From Podospora pseudocomata (taxonomy: Eukaryota > Ascomycota > Sordariomycetes > Sordariales > Podosporaceae), in assembly GCF_035222375.1 (NCBI RefSeq), contig NW_026946363.1, positions 5,270,001 to 5,334,000 of the forward strand: DNA of 64,000 nt, written 5' to 3'. Position numbers and translations under genes: made by a program. The notes beneath the pieces are model-generated. The model was not told the origin of the DNA. It was given only the letters and a program-made list of their open reading frames with translations, and made no database searches. This document shows, piece by piece, positions 25,483-36,800 of this stretch. How positions within the stretch are numbered: the first letter of the stretch is position 1; every line of letters begins with the position of its first letter.

Positions 25483-26122
25483 CAACGTTGGTGACCATGG
25501 GGTTTGGTGGCTTTTTGATGTTGGCTGTTTTTTTTTTTGGTGAACTGGTCGAACCGGGATTCGTGCATGATACTTGTTGAAGAGCAATGGAGTTTAGGAG
25601 TCTCATGGGGTCCTGTGTCGAGCAAGGAAGAAAAGCACGAGTTTTATTGATCATTCATTTTTGATGCTTGACTGTCCTGCTTTCCCATGTTTCGTGATAT
25701 CTCATGTGCTGAGCTTCTGACGGTGGTATTTCATTGGGATACCAGAGGTAGCGAGTATGGCTGACAGGCGTGTAGAGGATAGATTGGCGGTGGATATTTC
25801 GGATCAGCTAGATGATTGAATTTAATGACAAGGGAAATTGAAGGAAGTATATTTGTTGGATAGTGTCTTTGACCAAAAATAAAGACATTTCGAAGACGCA
25901 GAATACCTCCTCGCTTCCTCAGCAACCCCTATGCACCCCAGACATTTGTGCATTGCATACCCGTTCCGAATATGCAGCACCTCGCCTCTCCCTGCACGTC
26001 TTTGACGCTATTACTTAAGAGAAAAAGACCCTGATTTGTCAACGCATTTCCAATAATTCGTGAAGCCATCACCATGATGGTGATGGTGGGGATTGCAAAA
26101 AAGGATCTGAATCCAAGTTGTA
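25483..26122. other. Intergenic region between phosphate transporter and tRNA-Trp
   Basis: This is non-coding. It contains a T-run near 25,530 and a perfect 10-bp inverted repeat with a one-base centre at 26,066-26,086 (CCATCACCAT arms), just downstream of the tRNA-Trp 3' end. Confidence 0.5.
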
Positions 26123-26194
26123 TGACCCCAACCCGATTTGAACGGATAACCTTTCGATCTGGAGTCGAACGCGCTACCGTTGCGCCATGAGGCC
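26123..26194 (-). tRNA. trnW-CCA: tRNA-Trp (CCA anticodon)
   Basis: Read on the minus strand, a 72-nt cloverleaf has acceptor GGCCTCA pairing with TGGGGTC (two G-T pairs) plus discriminator A. The D stem is GCGC/GCGC. The anticodon arm is TTCGA-CTCCAGA-TCGAA with anticodon CCA. The T arm is ATCCG-TTCAAAT-CGGGT. No intron is seen. Confidence 0.88.
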
Positions 26195-26764
26195 TCTTGC
26201 TTGATGTGGGGTTGAGTACGAGTGTCGGTTTATGAAAAGAGCAGTTCGGAGGTGGCTGCTCCGAAAGCGCAACAAAAAAAAAAAAAAAAAAAAAAGGTGG
26301 ACGTGGTTTTCCGACAACAAAACAACAACCGGCTAGGGGAGGCGGAAAGGGGTCCGAAAAGGGGTTTGAATAACAAGGCGGTTAGTCAGCATTTTTTTGG
26401 CAAGGTGGGGGGAGGTTTCGGGGGGTGTCCGGGGAAGATGATTGGGTAATGACGCATGGGGCTCCTTGGCGTTTATAAGCGGGCAGATAAGGCTGTCGGT
26501 GGTATTATTGGGGAACAGGCAAGGAAGGGCAGTGATCCAACAAGCTGTGTGGTGTAGGACAGGAGAAGGGTGGTGTCAAGACAGGAGGGGGTCGATCACT
26601 CGTCTTTATACTATACAGCTGTGTCACTTGATCCCACCACTCAAACAACGTGAAGGTGATGTCATAACTATCCAATTCATCCTCTACTTTGGAGTCCCTT
26701 CCACAACAAGTCACCGCTCCCCCCTCCCCTCGCCCCCCTTCGCGGTACTTACTTAGCTAACCGG
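26195..26764. other. Intergenic region with a poly-A tract
   Basis: A run of about 21 A residues (26,273-26,295) lies 80 nt upstream of the tRNA-Trp gene. The rest is purine-rich and non-coding, and includes the 3' end of the neighbouring regulator gene. Confidence 0.45.
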
Positions 26765-29376
26765 CTAACCCCCCTCCAGACCATAAATAGCCCTCACCAC
26801 CTCCCAGTGCCACGCCGTCCCCCCGTCGATAGGCTTCAAGTCCCTCAACCAGTCGAGATACAAACCCACCGTCTCCCTCGCGTCCATCTCAAACCTCTCG
26901 CCGCAAAGCGTGCTTCTTATCCTCCTCAACAGCGGCACCGTCGTGCTCAGATGCAATAACAGCAAGATACCAAAGAAGTTCTGGGTGAAGAAGAACATAC
27001 AGGGCACGAGCCGCTTGTGCTTGCATGTGGGGGACATTGCCACTGGCCATTTCAGCGAGGCCTTGAGGCACTCGGCTGCGCCCAGGGCGTCGTCTTGGGT
27101 CACGCTGTCGGGGTAGTGGAGAGCTTTGTAGAGGAAGGGACGGTGGAGGAGGTATTTGGTGTAATAATAACGAGAGCGGAGAAGCGCGACTTGGACGTCG
27201 AGGACGTAGGGGTATTGAGCCGGAGGGGAGTCGAGATCGGTGGAGAACATCAGTGGTGGTGCTGGTGTCGATACCGCTGGTAGTGATGATGGTTGACTGG
27301 TGTGAGACATGGACGGGGAGATGGGCGTGCTGGCTGGGGTGTGGGTGTTGCCGCCGAACATGTCGGTAGTAGTGCTGGGGAAGGCTCCTGGGCAATCCTC
27401 TTGCCAGCGAAGGTGAGGAGGGAGCATGCCGCGCCATTGTTCCAGTTGAAGGGCCAGCTGCTGGATCGTAATCTGGCTAAGGCCAGGGCTGTTGTTTGCC
27501 GAAGTAAAGGGGGTGGGAACACCGCCTAACTGGGCGGACATTGGTGCTGCTGTCGTAAGTTAGCAAAGGCCGCGGAAAAGGATCGGGCAGAGGGAAGTAC
27601 TGTTGCTGAGGGCGTGGTGAAATCCCACCAGTAGCCGCCTCAGGACAATCTGAGAGGCGAAATGCTCTTGGAAATGAGACTGTTGGTTGCTAATGACATC
27701 GTCTTCACAGAAAGGACCGCTAAAAGTCGGAAGTCCTACAGTGTTCTCCATCCTCTCAAGACCTGTTAGCGGGAACCCCAGCTCGAGATTGAGAGAACTA
27801 GACGGGCTCTTGTCAGTGAACCATTTGAGCTTTACAGACACCAGGCTACTTACGTCTCCAAGATAGAGCAATGCCAAAATGCTCTCCTGATCAGGTCCGC
27901 CCTCGGTGAGGATAGCTCTCCGGGGTTGCTACCCACTTTAGCAGCGATTTCATCAAATTGACCCAAAACTAGGGAACTGTACCTGGTTATGAGAGCCTGA
28001 AGTGCCAAAGAGGTGGAGGCAGTCATTCTCCAAAAGTCCTGTGCGCCGATTAGCAATTTGCCTTCCAACAGGTTGCAGTTTAGGAGAGACACACCATCGG
28101 ATAGAAGCAGCTCCCATAATATGCACTAAACTATTGTTAAGAACTGGCTGGAATGCTTACACACGACATGGAGCAGGGCGTCCTACCTTGCGAGGGCGAA
28201 TATCTGAACGTTTTCCAGACTGCACTCCGTGAGATCAAACCCCATTCTGCTTCTCGCCTCGTTGAACAAAGCAAGCCCAGGGGGTTGCGCTTTCGAGCCC
28301 CCTTTCACCCCACTCGCTCGTCCGTTGTAAACGTGCACAGGTGCCCCTTCTCTTCCTTCTAGCGATACCTCCCCGAGAGCGAATACCAGCAGGGCGATGG
28401 TCGAGGATATCGAGTTGCTGAAGCCGCTCCTGTAAAGGGATGGCAAAGTCTCCTGCATGAAGGACTGGCGATCTAGAATAGGGTAAAAGAGGTTGGTAGT
28501 GTCGAAGTAAGCCTGGCTCCACATCCGAACGTTTTCCCAGGTCAAGGTCGTCAGAAGCCCAGGCGAACGCTCAGTGCGCATGGTGCCTTCGGAAGGCAGC
28601 CCTTGTGACTCTGGGCGATGGACTCCTAGCATGTGCGAGACTCCATCGCGCTCCAGCGAGGAGAAGTTAACGTGTGGCAACCGCGCCTGGATCGAAGCAA
28701 ACAGCTGCTGTACCGCTGGCCAGCCTAGCATCTGGTGAACAGAGGAAACATATTTGTACTGGTCCTGACCCACCGGTGCGTTTCGAGACAAATCGTGCTG
28801 CAAGTTAAATGGTGCTGCTGTCAGCGCTGGGTCAATCATCGCAGCTCCAGCCTGACTGGCATAGTCGGGTGCCTGAAGATGGGGGAAGCCAAGTGCGGAA
28901 GGGCCGGAGCTTCCCCGATGGCTTAAATCGTCCACTTTCGTTTCCAAGTTCAGCAACCGATCATCGAGGCCCTTCAACCGTTCGAGAATCTCCACTAGAG
29001 TCTTGTCTTTCCTGCACTACGCGTTAGTTGCTCACCGACACAGGAAGCAGGACAGGGCAAAGAAGAAAGGGGCAGGGGAAATGCCGAGCCTACTTGGTGG
29101 GAACGGGCTCTCGATAGTTGCATTCGAGCCTGAACTTTTGACAGGTGCCACATTTGGGACGCTGTTCATCGCATCGTTGCTTTCGACTGCGGCAGGTATC
29201 GCATGCCTGAAGACAAGGTCAGAGAACATACACTGGCCAGTGATAGGGGGGATGAGGGTCCGAACCTGTGCGGCGATGGCGCCTCTCTCCTTTCTGATAT
29301 TGGAACTGGATGAGGATGCTATCGAGGGGCTGGCATCGACGGAGGCTGATGTCGGTGTTGCTGGAGGGTCGCCCAT
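26765..29376 (-). CDS. Zn(II)2Cys6 fungal transcription factor
   Basis: This is a nuclear regulator of 748 residues with a Gal4-type binuclear zinc cluster and a fungal_trans middle homology region. Seven exons fit with all frames kept: 29376-29266, 29206-29094, 29011-28187, 28125-28095 (only 31 nt), 28038-27854, 27797-27601 and 27549-26765. The cluster follows intron 1 as C-x2-C-x6-C-x6-C-x2-C-x6-C (starting CDTCRSRKQRC), with a coiled-coil linker (VEILERLKGLDDRLLNLETK). The middle region shows FYPILDRQSF, LIRRAFWHCSILE and FPLTGLERME, typical of fungal_trans proteins. The regulon is unknown. The 31-nt exon (AYYGSCFYPM) is supported by the match to the usual YYGSC pattern. Confidence 0.88.
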
Positions 29377-31527
29377 CTTCTTTAAAGAAGGGCTGACCGC
29401 GATCCAAGCCGGCCTCGGACACTACGGTCAATCCAGGATGCCCGGTGATCGGTCAAATATGTTGGTTTGGTCTCTGGGGTGCTGACACATGGAAGCAGGC
29501 CGGCAGCGGAAGCGGGGATGGGTCGACGATAGCTATGCCCAACCAACACCGACGAGGCCGTATTGGCGGCGTATGGCCCGTCAGCCCAAAGCTGGCTTGG
29601 TGGACAGGACTCGCATCAACCATTTCCCGTCCCCCACCTTGTCTTGGGGACTAGGGCTTGGAGGGTTCAGCGATGACGGAGCAAAAGACGGAGCAGAAGA
29701 CGGGAGGTACCAAACACAGCGCATGAAACGGTAAGATGGGGGTGGAACGGAGACTGATGCTGGGCACGGGAGTTATATTTTTCGGCTCCAGCAATGACTT
29801 GTGACGTGAGTGGCCAGCCGGTCTTTGGGCTCGCAGCAATAGTTGAGGTTATGACAGGAGCGGGAGGGGGAGGGGGAGACGGAGACAGTTTTGGACACGA
29901 CGTGGAGGGGTGTAGGATCTAGGGGAAGGATTCCGTACGGGGCCCTTCGGCGACATCCACGGTATCCAGGTACAGCAAAGAGGTAGGAAGAGAGGGCGTG
30001 GGATTGGCCCGGGGGTCATGGAAGATGGAGTCTTCAGAGGGGGCTGGAGAGTTTTCCGAAGCGACACCTCTTTGGGAGGGCCCGAAAAAGTCGGCATGCG
30101 CAGGGCCTTGGAACCGGCAGGACGCTACGTCATCGGGCAGGGTGTGTGCAAAGGTGCCAAGCAGTTCCGTTGGCCGTTCAGTCAAGGTTTTCTTCTGCTC
30201 GTCCCTCCATCACCATCTCAACTGAGACAGGCGTTCATCCCATGCGGTCAGCCACCATCGACATCGAGATACATCGACCCTTGAGCAGCGATGACCGGTT
30301 GCGCTGTCCGCCGTGAAATGATGATAGCTGCTTGGCTGAGGTAACCGTGTCGGAGATAACTTGGGATCGAGCCTCGCTTGTCGTGCTATGTGTCTGTGTA
30401 TGCCCAAGGGTTGAAAGGGATCCATGCCGCCCCGCTTGACTGCGGCTCCTCCCACACCCTCGGGGACTCGACAGCTGGGGTGCTTTCTTCGATGAAGATC
30501 ATTTCCGCATAGAGTCAAAGCCTGAATGGTCGCAGAAGGCTGTCGAATTGGCGGTTCCTGAGTATCACTGCACGGCTCGGTGTAGTGTCACCATGGGGCT
30601 CTCATCTTCGCTCTGGAAGTTGTTTCGACGTCAGCGATAGGTTGTCGCCCGTTAGAGGTGCATATCGAGACATTGGTAGTCGGAACAATTTGTTTTTCCG
30701 TCGACTTCACGTCATGGACTGCTAACCTGCCGTGCACGGACCCCTGCATCAGCCGTTATCTTATCCATCTTATCAAACAGTGCGACATTGTGAGCCACGC
30801 TGTCGACACGGAGACAGATTCATGCAACATGACAGGGCTGACCACAAACGACACTCGGTTTCATCATGGTTCTTCCAACGGCCAACAGCCCAACAACGTC
30901 CCAATCCGCCGGCTAACATGTGCATAGCGATCCGATACTCGGAATTGCCCACACCTACTCTGTAGTCGAGCATCCAAATCAGTGGCGGGTGGCCATTCCT
31001 CGATTGACAACACCGCGATTGTGCGTGGCCAATTAATGTGCGGAAGACAACTCTGCACCTCTTAACCATGTTGCCAAGTGGCTATCTTACAAACAGTCTT
31101 CTGTCTCAGTCCGAGTGCTCCGAATCTGGCTTGACATGTCACAGTCTGCCAGACCTCATAGGGCTGTAGGGCTGGCCAAAGAATTGTCAACATCTGCACA
31201 AAAGAACTGGAGTGGGGTTATGCGTCCGGTCTTCTCGGTCTCTGGCGTTCAATCTCGCTCTTGTCATAAATATTGTTCCTTTCCCACGCCCTACCTTACG
31301 CCCCGCAATACAACACTGTTATTCGAGAAGATGCGGTTGGGCCTTGCTCACTCAAGTAGTCATCATTGGCCATTAAACGATAATCCTGGGTATATGCGAG
31401 TCAGATAGAACCGTGAAACTCATATAAGTCGAGGCTTGTCCCCTTCAAAAAATAAAGACACCGACCTCGACACCTCAAACAACATACACAGTCCCTGCCT
31501 ATTTCAGTCAACGCTCTCAACACCAAC
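29377..31527. other. Intergenic region between regulator and hydrolase genes
   Basis: This is the upstream region of both divergent neighbours. I find no coding frame with recognisable content. Sequence just before the hydrolase ATG (31,430-31,527) is CA-rich with CAACACC, a plausible leader. Confidence 0.45.
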
Positions 31528-32322
31528 ATGGCTTCAACTCAAAAGCCAACCATTGTGCATGTCAATGGCGCTTGGCACACACCGTCATCAATGACTAAGC
31601 TCATCACTTCCCTTCGAGCCCTCGACTACGAAGTCCATTGTCCTCGCCTGACGTCGGTGAACGGCGCACGGCCTCCCAATTCTAGCCTAGCTACTGACTC
31701 AGAGCTTCTTCGATCGTATGTCTCCAGCCTTGTTGAGGCAGGTCGCGAAGTCGTCATCATTATGCACTCATATGGAGGCAAAGTAGGCACCAACGCTCTG
31801 CATGGGCTCAGCCGTGAAGCCCGCTCAAAGAAGGGACTTGGAGGCGGCATTGTCCAACTGATCTATGTCTGTGCTTTTGCGCTAGCTGAGGGGCAATCCA
31901 TGGCAGCGCTTATTGCAGAGTTCGGGCATGAAGAGTCGATGCCTGTTGTATTTAATATCGACGAGGATGGCGGGCTCAGTTTCCGGGATGCGAAGGGACC
32001 ACTTATTGGGGATGATCTCGGCGAGTCAAACGAGGAAGAGGTGCAAGCGTATCTCGACTCACTAGTGTCGGTTTGGAATGGACTTTGTACGAGGGATACC
32101 GTTACAGGTCCGGCTGCTTGGAAAAAAAACCCGGTTGCCTATGTCTATTGCACGAAAGACAACATGGTGCCATTTGAATACCAGAAGTCATTGGTGGCGA
32201 ATATCGAGAAGGAAGGGAGGGAAGTAAAGACGTTTGTTTTGGAAACTGGTCATTGTCCCAACGTCACGGCCACAAAGCAGCTGGTGGGCGTGATTGATGA
32301 GGTCATTGTGGGAGCAAACTGA
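31528..32322 (+). CDS. Alpha/beta-hydrolase fold protein
   Basis: This single-exon cytosolic protein of 264 residues resembles small esterase-like members of the AB-hydrolase family (salicylate esterase/EstC type). The nucleophile elbow is MHSYGGK (Ser81), the acid is probably Asp211 (CTKDNMVP) and the base His242 (ETGHCPN). The oxyanion region is HVNGAWHT near the N-terminus. There is no signal peptide. Substrate is not inferable; such genes often sit near secondary or detoxification clusters, but no cluster is evident here. Confidence 0.87.
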   Translation: MASTQKPTIVHVNGAWHTPSSMTKLITSLRALDYEVHCPRLTSVNGARPPNSSLATDSELLRSYVSSLVEAGREVVIIMHSYGGKVGTNALHGLSREARSKKGLGGGIVQLIYVCAFALAEGQSMAALIAEFGHEESMPVVFNIDEDGGLSFRDAKGPLIGDDLGESNEEEVQAYLDSLVSVWNGLCTRDTVTGPAAWKKNPVAYVYCTKDNMVPFEYQKSLVANIEKEGREVKTFVLETGHCPNVTATKQLVGVIDEVIVGAN

Positions 32323-32610
32323 TGGTGTTTAGCTGCCATCTCTGGAGTTTGAAGAGCAGCATGCAGTACTATTATGGTATCACTCACAGAATCTACCTTA
32401 GCTCTCATTTGTTTGATGCCCTGGTTTGTGTTCCACAAGTTTCTAGACCGGAATTCACCCGACCGACGCAAAATCGACAAACGACTCTCGAATTAAAGCC
32501 ATAGTCTTCCGTGTATATTTACACTTCATCTTCAGCCAACAAAATCAAGACACCTAAGTCTTTCTGAGTTGCTCCCTGCCAGGTCACTCCAATTCAAGCA
32601 ACGCCCCATA

Positions 32611-32669
32611 ACGTATATTATAAGCGAGTGACCCATATAAGCGAGTGACCCATATAAGCGAGTGACCCA
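32611..32669. repeat. Left TIR of the Fot1 element with three 17-bp units
   Basis: After ACGTATAT, three direct copies of TATAAGCGAGTGACCCA begin at 32619, 32636 and 32653. The right TIR carries only two. Confidence 0.93.
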
Positions 32670-32711
32670 CCTCCCACCACACCCTGACAAACCATCCTCA
32701 ATTGCACCACA

Positions 32712-33644
32712 TCAACACAAGGAATTAACTATAATTACATCAGAAACAGCTGAATCAGATGCTTCTGCAGCCTCCTGGCAAGTGCGCGCATTATGGCCAG
32801 GCTTACCGCATACACCACAGCACCGAACCTTCGTACGAGCCCCCCCTGCATTACTACTATCCGGCTGCGTTTCTTGCATTCCCTCCCCATCCACGGCCTT
32901 CTGATCCAGTAGATCCTGTGCCTCTTGTACAGTAAGTGACCCTCCAAGCCTCACGTGTGTTTTTTTTGCTCTCCGGCGTTTGCTTAGTGCCTCATTGGCC
33001 TTACGGAGCGAAGAGACCTCTGCCTGCAAGAGGGCCACTTGGTGCATTACAGCCGTTGTACTCTTAGCAAGCTGGGCCAGTTTCGCCTTGCTAAAGCCGT
33101 CTGAGGTCGTAACTACCATGCCCGCGAAGATAATACCCATCATAAACCCAGTCTCGTCGAAGTTGCAAACATCGTCATCCACGATACCGTACTTAGCTTT
33201 AGTGTTCCGCACAAGCGCAAACCACTCGCTAATGACCTTTGGATCCTCGCACTTGGCCCTCTGGTAGTCGTATCTACGCGTAAAACGCGTACGGAGCTGT
33301 GGCTGGCGTTTGACGAAGTTGTGTGCCCAGAGCTTGCCAACAGGGGGCGCGTCGCGTACGCGTAGCAGTTGGTTGGCCATATCTTCCACACCACGTAATC
33401 TTGGTGGAAAAGCTCGCGCACATAGCTCAATAACGTATTGAACAATAGCATCCTCTTCAGATTGAGTGAGCTTTTTCGATTTGGGCGTAGTATCGCGTCG
33501 TGCAGGCCGGCCAGCGCGCCGACGCCCTAGAGTCTTACGATCGACTCCATAGATCTTAGCTGCGGCTCGTTCGCTTAGATTCTTGTCGTTTTGAAGCGCT
33601 TGGAGGGCTAAGATTATGTGGGCTTCATTTGAATTAGAAGGCAT
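32712..33644 (-). CDS. Truncated Fot1-type transposase: DNA-binding domains plus zinc knuckle, no catalytic core
   Basis: This 310-residue frame begins with a Psq-type helix-turn-helix (KNLSERAAAKIYGVDRKTLGRRRAG), then a CENP-B/Tc5-type helix-turn-helix (residues about 60-125, with FPPRLRGVEDMAN), and reaches the first catalytic Asp in NFDETGFMMG. It then jumps, in frame, to the C-terminal region (FSKAKLAQ ... NEALSKRRRAKKT ... LTVQEAQDL), skipping the rest of the DDE domain. It ends with a zinc knuckle, C-x2-C-x4-H-x4-C (CGVCGKPGHNARTC). It should still bind the TIRs but not cut. It may be a passive deletion derivative or could act as a repressor; the intact frame is notable. Confidence 0.88.
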   Translation of the reverse strand: MPSNSNEAHIILALQALQNDKNLSERAAAKIYGVDRKTLGRRRAGRPARRDTTPKSKKLTQSEEDAIVQYVIELCARAFPPRLRGVEDMANQLLRVRDAPPVGKLWAHNFVKRQPQLRTRFTRRYDYQRAKCEDPKVISEWFALVRNTKAKYGIVDDDVCNFDETGFMMGIIFAGMVVTTSDGFSKAKLAQLAKSTTAVMHQVALLQAEVSSLRKANEALSKRRRAKKTHVRLGGSLTVQEAQDLLDQKAVDGEGMQETQPDSSNAGGARTKVRCCGVCGKPGHNARTCQEAAEASDSAVSDVIIVNSLC

Positions 33645-33702
33645 CTTGGATGGTTGAGGAAATTGTTGTTGAGTGCGAAGGTGTCATGTCACGAAGGAAG
33701 TG

Positions 33703-33742
33703 GGTCACTCGCTTATATGGGTCACTCGCTTATAATATACGT
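33703..33742. repeat. Right TIR of the Fot1 element with two 17-bp units
   Basis: The inverse complement of the left end, with two copies of the 17-bp unit and the terminal ATATACGT, followed by TA. Confidence 0.92.
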
Positions 33743-33804
33743 TACTAATTGCAGACCGTTCTTTCTTCTGTTACTTCTCTCCATGCCGTCCCACGCACAA
33801 TCTT

Positions 33805-36800
33805 CTAAACACCTGGCTGTCCCACTTCAGCTTCCTTCTCTTCATCCACCTCACCCCCCGGCCTCGTCTCGGCGACCGTCTTCCACTCCCCAGAGCCGTA
33901 TATCTTCGCCCACCAATCCTTCAGTCTTCTCCACCGCTCCCTAAGTGTTCGAGCTACCCAAGTGCTCGCAATAGCGCTGCTGCTTTTCCTTGTAGCGCCG
34001 AACCACCACGTTGCGATGGCAAAAAACGTCACAATTTCAGTCACCACTATCCGGCGATGGAGAATGTTTGAGTCAGCAGTAGATCTAGGCGGCGCACACA
34101 GATTCCGGTTAAGGTATGTGATGAGAAACGTACAGCTGCCCGCAACGACTTGCCACCATGACCATCCGACGTCATGCCCATCTTCTGTCCGGGGGAAGTC
34201 TATACTAGGGACTGCCAACAGCGTGGACACAAAGGATATCGGCGTCTTTGGTTAGGTTTGAAATCTCATCAGAAACAATGTGCTGCTCTGGGGATGGAAG
34301 GAGGGATACGCACAAACACAATAGTGACAACGGTAAACACAAAGAGAAGCTGGTTTTGCTTTTCACTTGCTCGGCCTCTCCGATCCGCTTCATCGGCTAA
34401 GCGGCGACTGTCCCGGGCCTCGTTGAGGTTTCCCTGCTTTTGTTTCAGATCCAGTAGGTGATTGAGCTTCGTGTTGATGTTAGATGCCGTGTAGTAGATG
34501 GAGTAGAGGAGGGTATTTCGCTTAGTCTTGTACTTACCGAACTCTCAACTACCTCAGCATCTTTGGTAAGACGCCGCACCTTGGAGAGTCGAAAGTCCAA
34601 TGATTGCATCAAGGGGGTGAGTTTGTTGAATCCTTCGGCAGGAAGATCCTCTCGGCTCTTGTTATACTGCGTGATGACGGTCATCTGGTCCTCTAAAACG
34701 CGTTCAATCATCTTCAGTTCGTCCCTGATGTCCTTAATCTCACGGAGATGTTCAATCTCTTGGGTGATGTCGCACATTTTCTCTTCCTCCAACATTCTAT
34801 TCTGATTAAGCAGCTGTGCTGTTGCCTCAGAAGCATCAGTATATCGTATTCTGACGTCTTTTCTGGCTTTATAGAATGCATTGTAGCATTCAGATTCACC
34901 GTGAGCCTAACAATTTGTCACCGTTAGCCTTGTACACGTTGCTCGCTTTGCGGGATTATGTTAGCATCTCGTACCCTGTACGCAATACTCTGTTCAAAGA
35001 TGTCAAACAGGTTCTCGTCAAGTCCCGCATTGTTTGGCGCGTCGACAAACCCGACTGCGAGTTGCAAAAGTTGAATTATCATGGACTCAAGCGAAGGCGG
35101 ATGATTTTGTCCCATAACTTGGGAAATATAAGCGAGTAGATCAGGCTTATCGTTGTCGTTGCACCGATCCGGAAATGCGGTGATGAAGGTGTCTGCGTCG
35201 ATTTTCCACAGCCACAGTTGTTTGACCATCACAAGATTATTTTTCTGATGTCGGTTGTCTTCGGTGCCTGAGGCAGAGTGTGCCACAGAACTGCCTGTAA
35301 TCTCACAGTGTTGACGTTGGAAATGCTTGAGCACAACTTGGGTTTTGTCACGCTCAGTGGAGTCTAGGAGAGATAGGTAGTAGGATTGGTCGAGGGTGCA
35401 TGGCAAGTGCAGGTCCTTGGTCGTACTTCCACCTTGATGGTATTCTTTTTTAAGTTGCTGCATTCTACGGTGGTTTGCGTTGGGCTTGTCACTGCGGTTT
35501 AGGTATTGATGAATATTTTCCGTGTCGAAGTAAGGAAGCTAATAGCCTTAGCGGAAAAAGCAAGCATGATGTTGAACTGTTTCGGGCCGACTTACAACAA
35601 ACGAAATGTTTTCAGACTGTGAACCGAAGGAGCTGGTGAATAGAGGCCTGCGTAGTCTAGCATGGGGAGCTGAGCCCCGAACCTCATGGTAGGATTCATC
35701 AATGAATGCCTCAATCTGTGTCATGTCTTTATCGAACTTGATTCCTGACTTGTTCGTCAAGGCATGAAGTATATCCTAAGGTTTATTAGTAGACGAGGTT
35801 AGTGTCATGGCTAAGGTAGGTACCTTCCCGTCACAGCCGGCGCGGGGAACTTTATTCGTCAAACTTACTCTCGCCCATGATTTCTGCAGAAGGTGTGTCA
35901 GCAGATCGAGCTTCAATAGCGCCATGTAGGGGCTGCAAGTAGGAGCTTGCAAACTGTGGTGTCACAGAAGATGTCTCACGTTGTTCGCAGGCAAGTGTAT
36001 CCATCTCCAGTACTTAGTTGGAACAGCTCCGGCGTTCCCTGAGGCTCTTTCTTTCGCCCAATTTTCTAGATCTGCAGCTCGTTTCTTCTCCATAGCATCT
36101 GACACACGATAGATGAAATTCCCAACTGCGAATTCTCGCGGGAGAGAAACACCCGGCAGATGATATTGGATGCGAATGTTGAATTCATTGCACACCTGTG
36201 ACAAGGGGAGTATCTCGGCTTGGAACAGGTAGTTCAACTCAGTATAATAATCTGTTATGGCCTCAAGGTCCTTGCCATTTGGGTAGGAAAGGCAAGGCCT
36301 ACTTATAGTCCTCCGGATCCCCAGGACCGTTCTGAGCTCCCTGGTCCTCGAACCTGTCTTATCTGTCTGCCTTGGCCGGGCACCTCCTTCGGCGTCCTGG
36401 CCACTGATTCCACCAGTAATAGGTACATATGATTCCTGTCCTGCAGTCTTCTTGCAGCTCGTATGGGTCCTCAGTCCCTCCTGCCCAACCAACCCGTATC
36501 GGCACCCTGGTTCTGCCTTCGTGGTGGTCGCCGTGATGCCTCCGCTGAGCCCCGGTGGGCTCAGTTGGTTGCCGGCCCCAGATATTCTGATCCTGGGCAT
36601 ATCGTTGGGCTATTGTTGGTTGGAGTGTGTACTGTCTAGGGGCACTGAGTCGTGGGCCCGTGTGACAACACCTCCCATGCGGCGTCCGGTATAGTTGGGG
36701 GTACATAGGTCTTTTCCACTATCGTTCTCGATTCGGCTGATGGTGGGTTGTTGACGACGATTAAAATCTTTTGCAGAAACACCTGCGCCTGGTCATCCGC

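Larger units (their letters stand above)
32611..33742 (-). mobile_element. Internally deleted Fot1/pogo-type DNA transposon
   Basis: This 1132-bp element has perfect termini: ACGTATATTATAAGCGAGTG at the left and its inverse at the right, flanked by TA (32609-32610 and 33743-33744), the target duplication of Tc1/mariner-type elements. The TIRs contain tandem copies of a 17-bp unit, TATAAGCGAGTGACCCA, three at the left (32619-32669) and two at the right. The element encodes one intact minus-strand frame. Its size is well below a full Fot1 (near 2 kb), because the catalytic core is missing. Confidence 0.92.
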
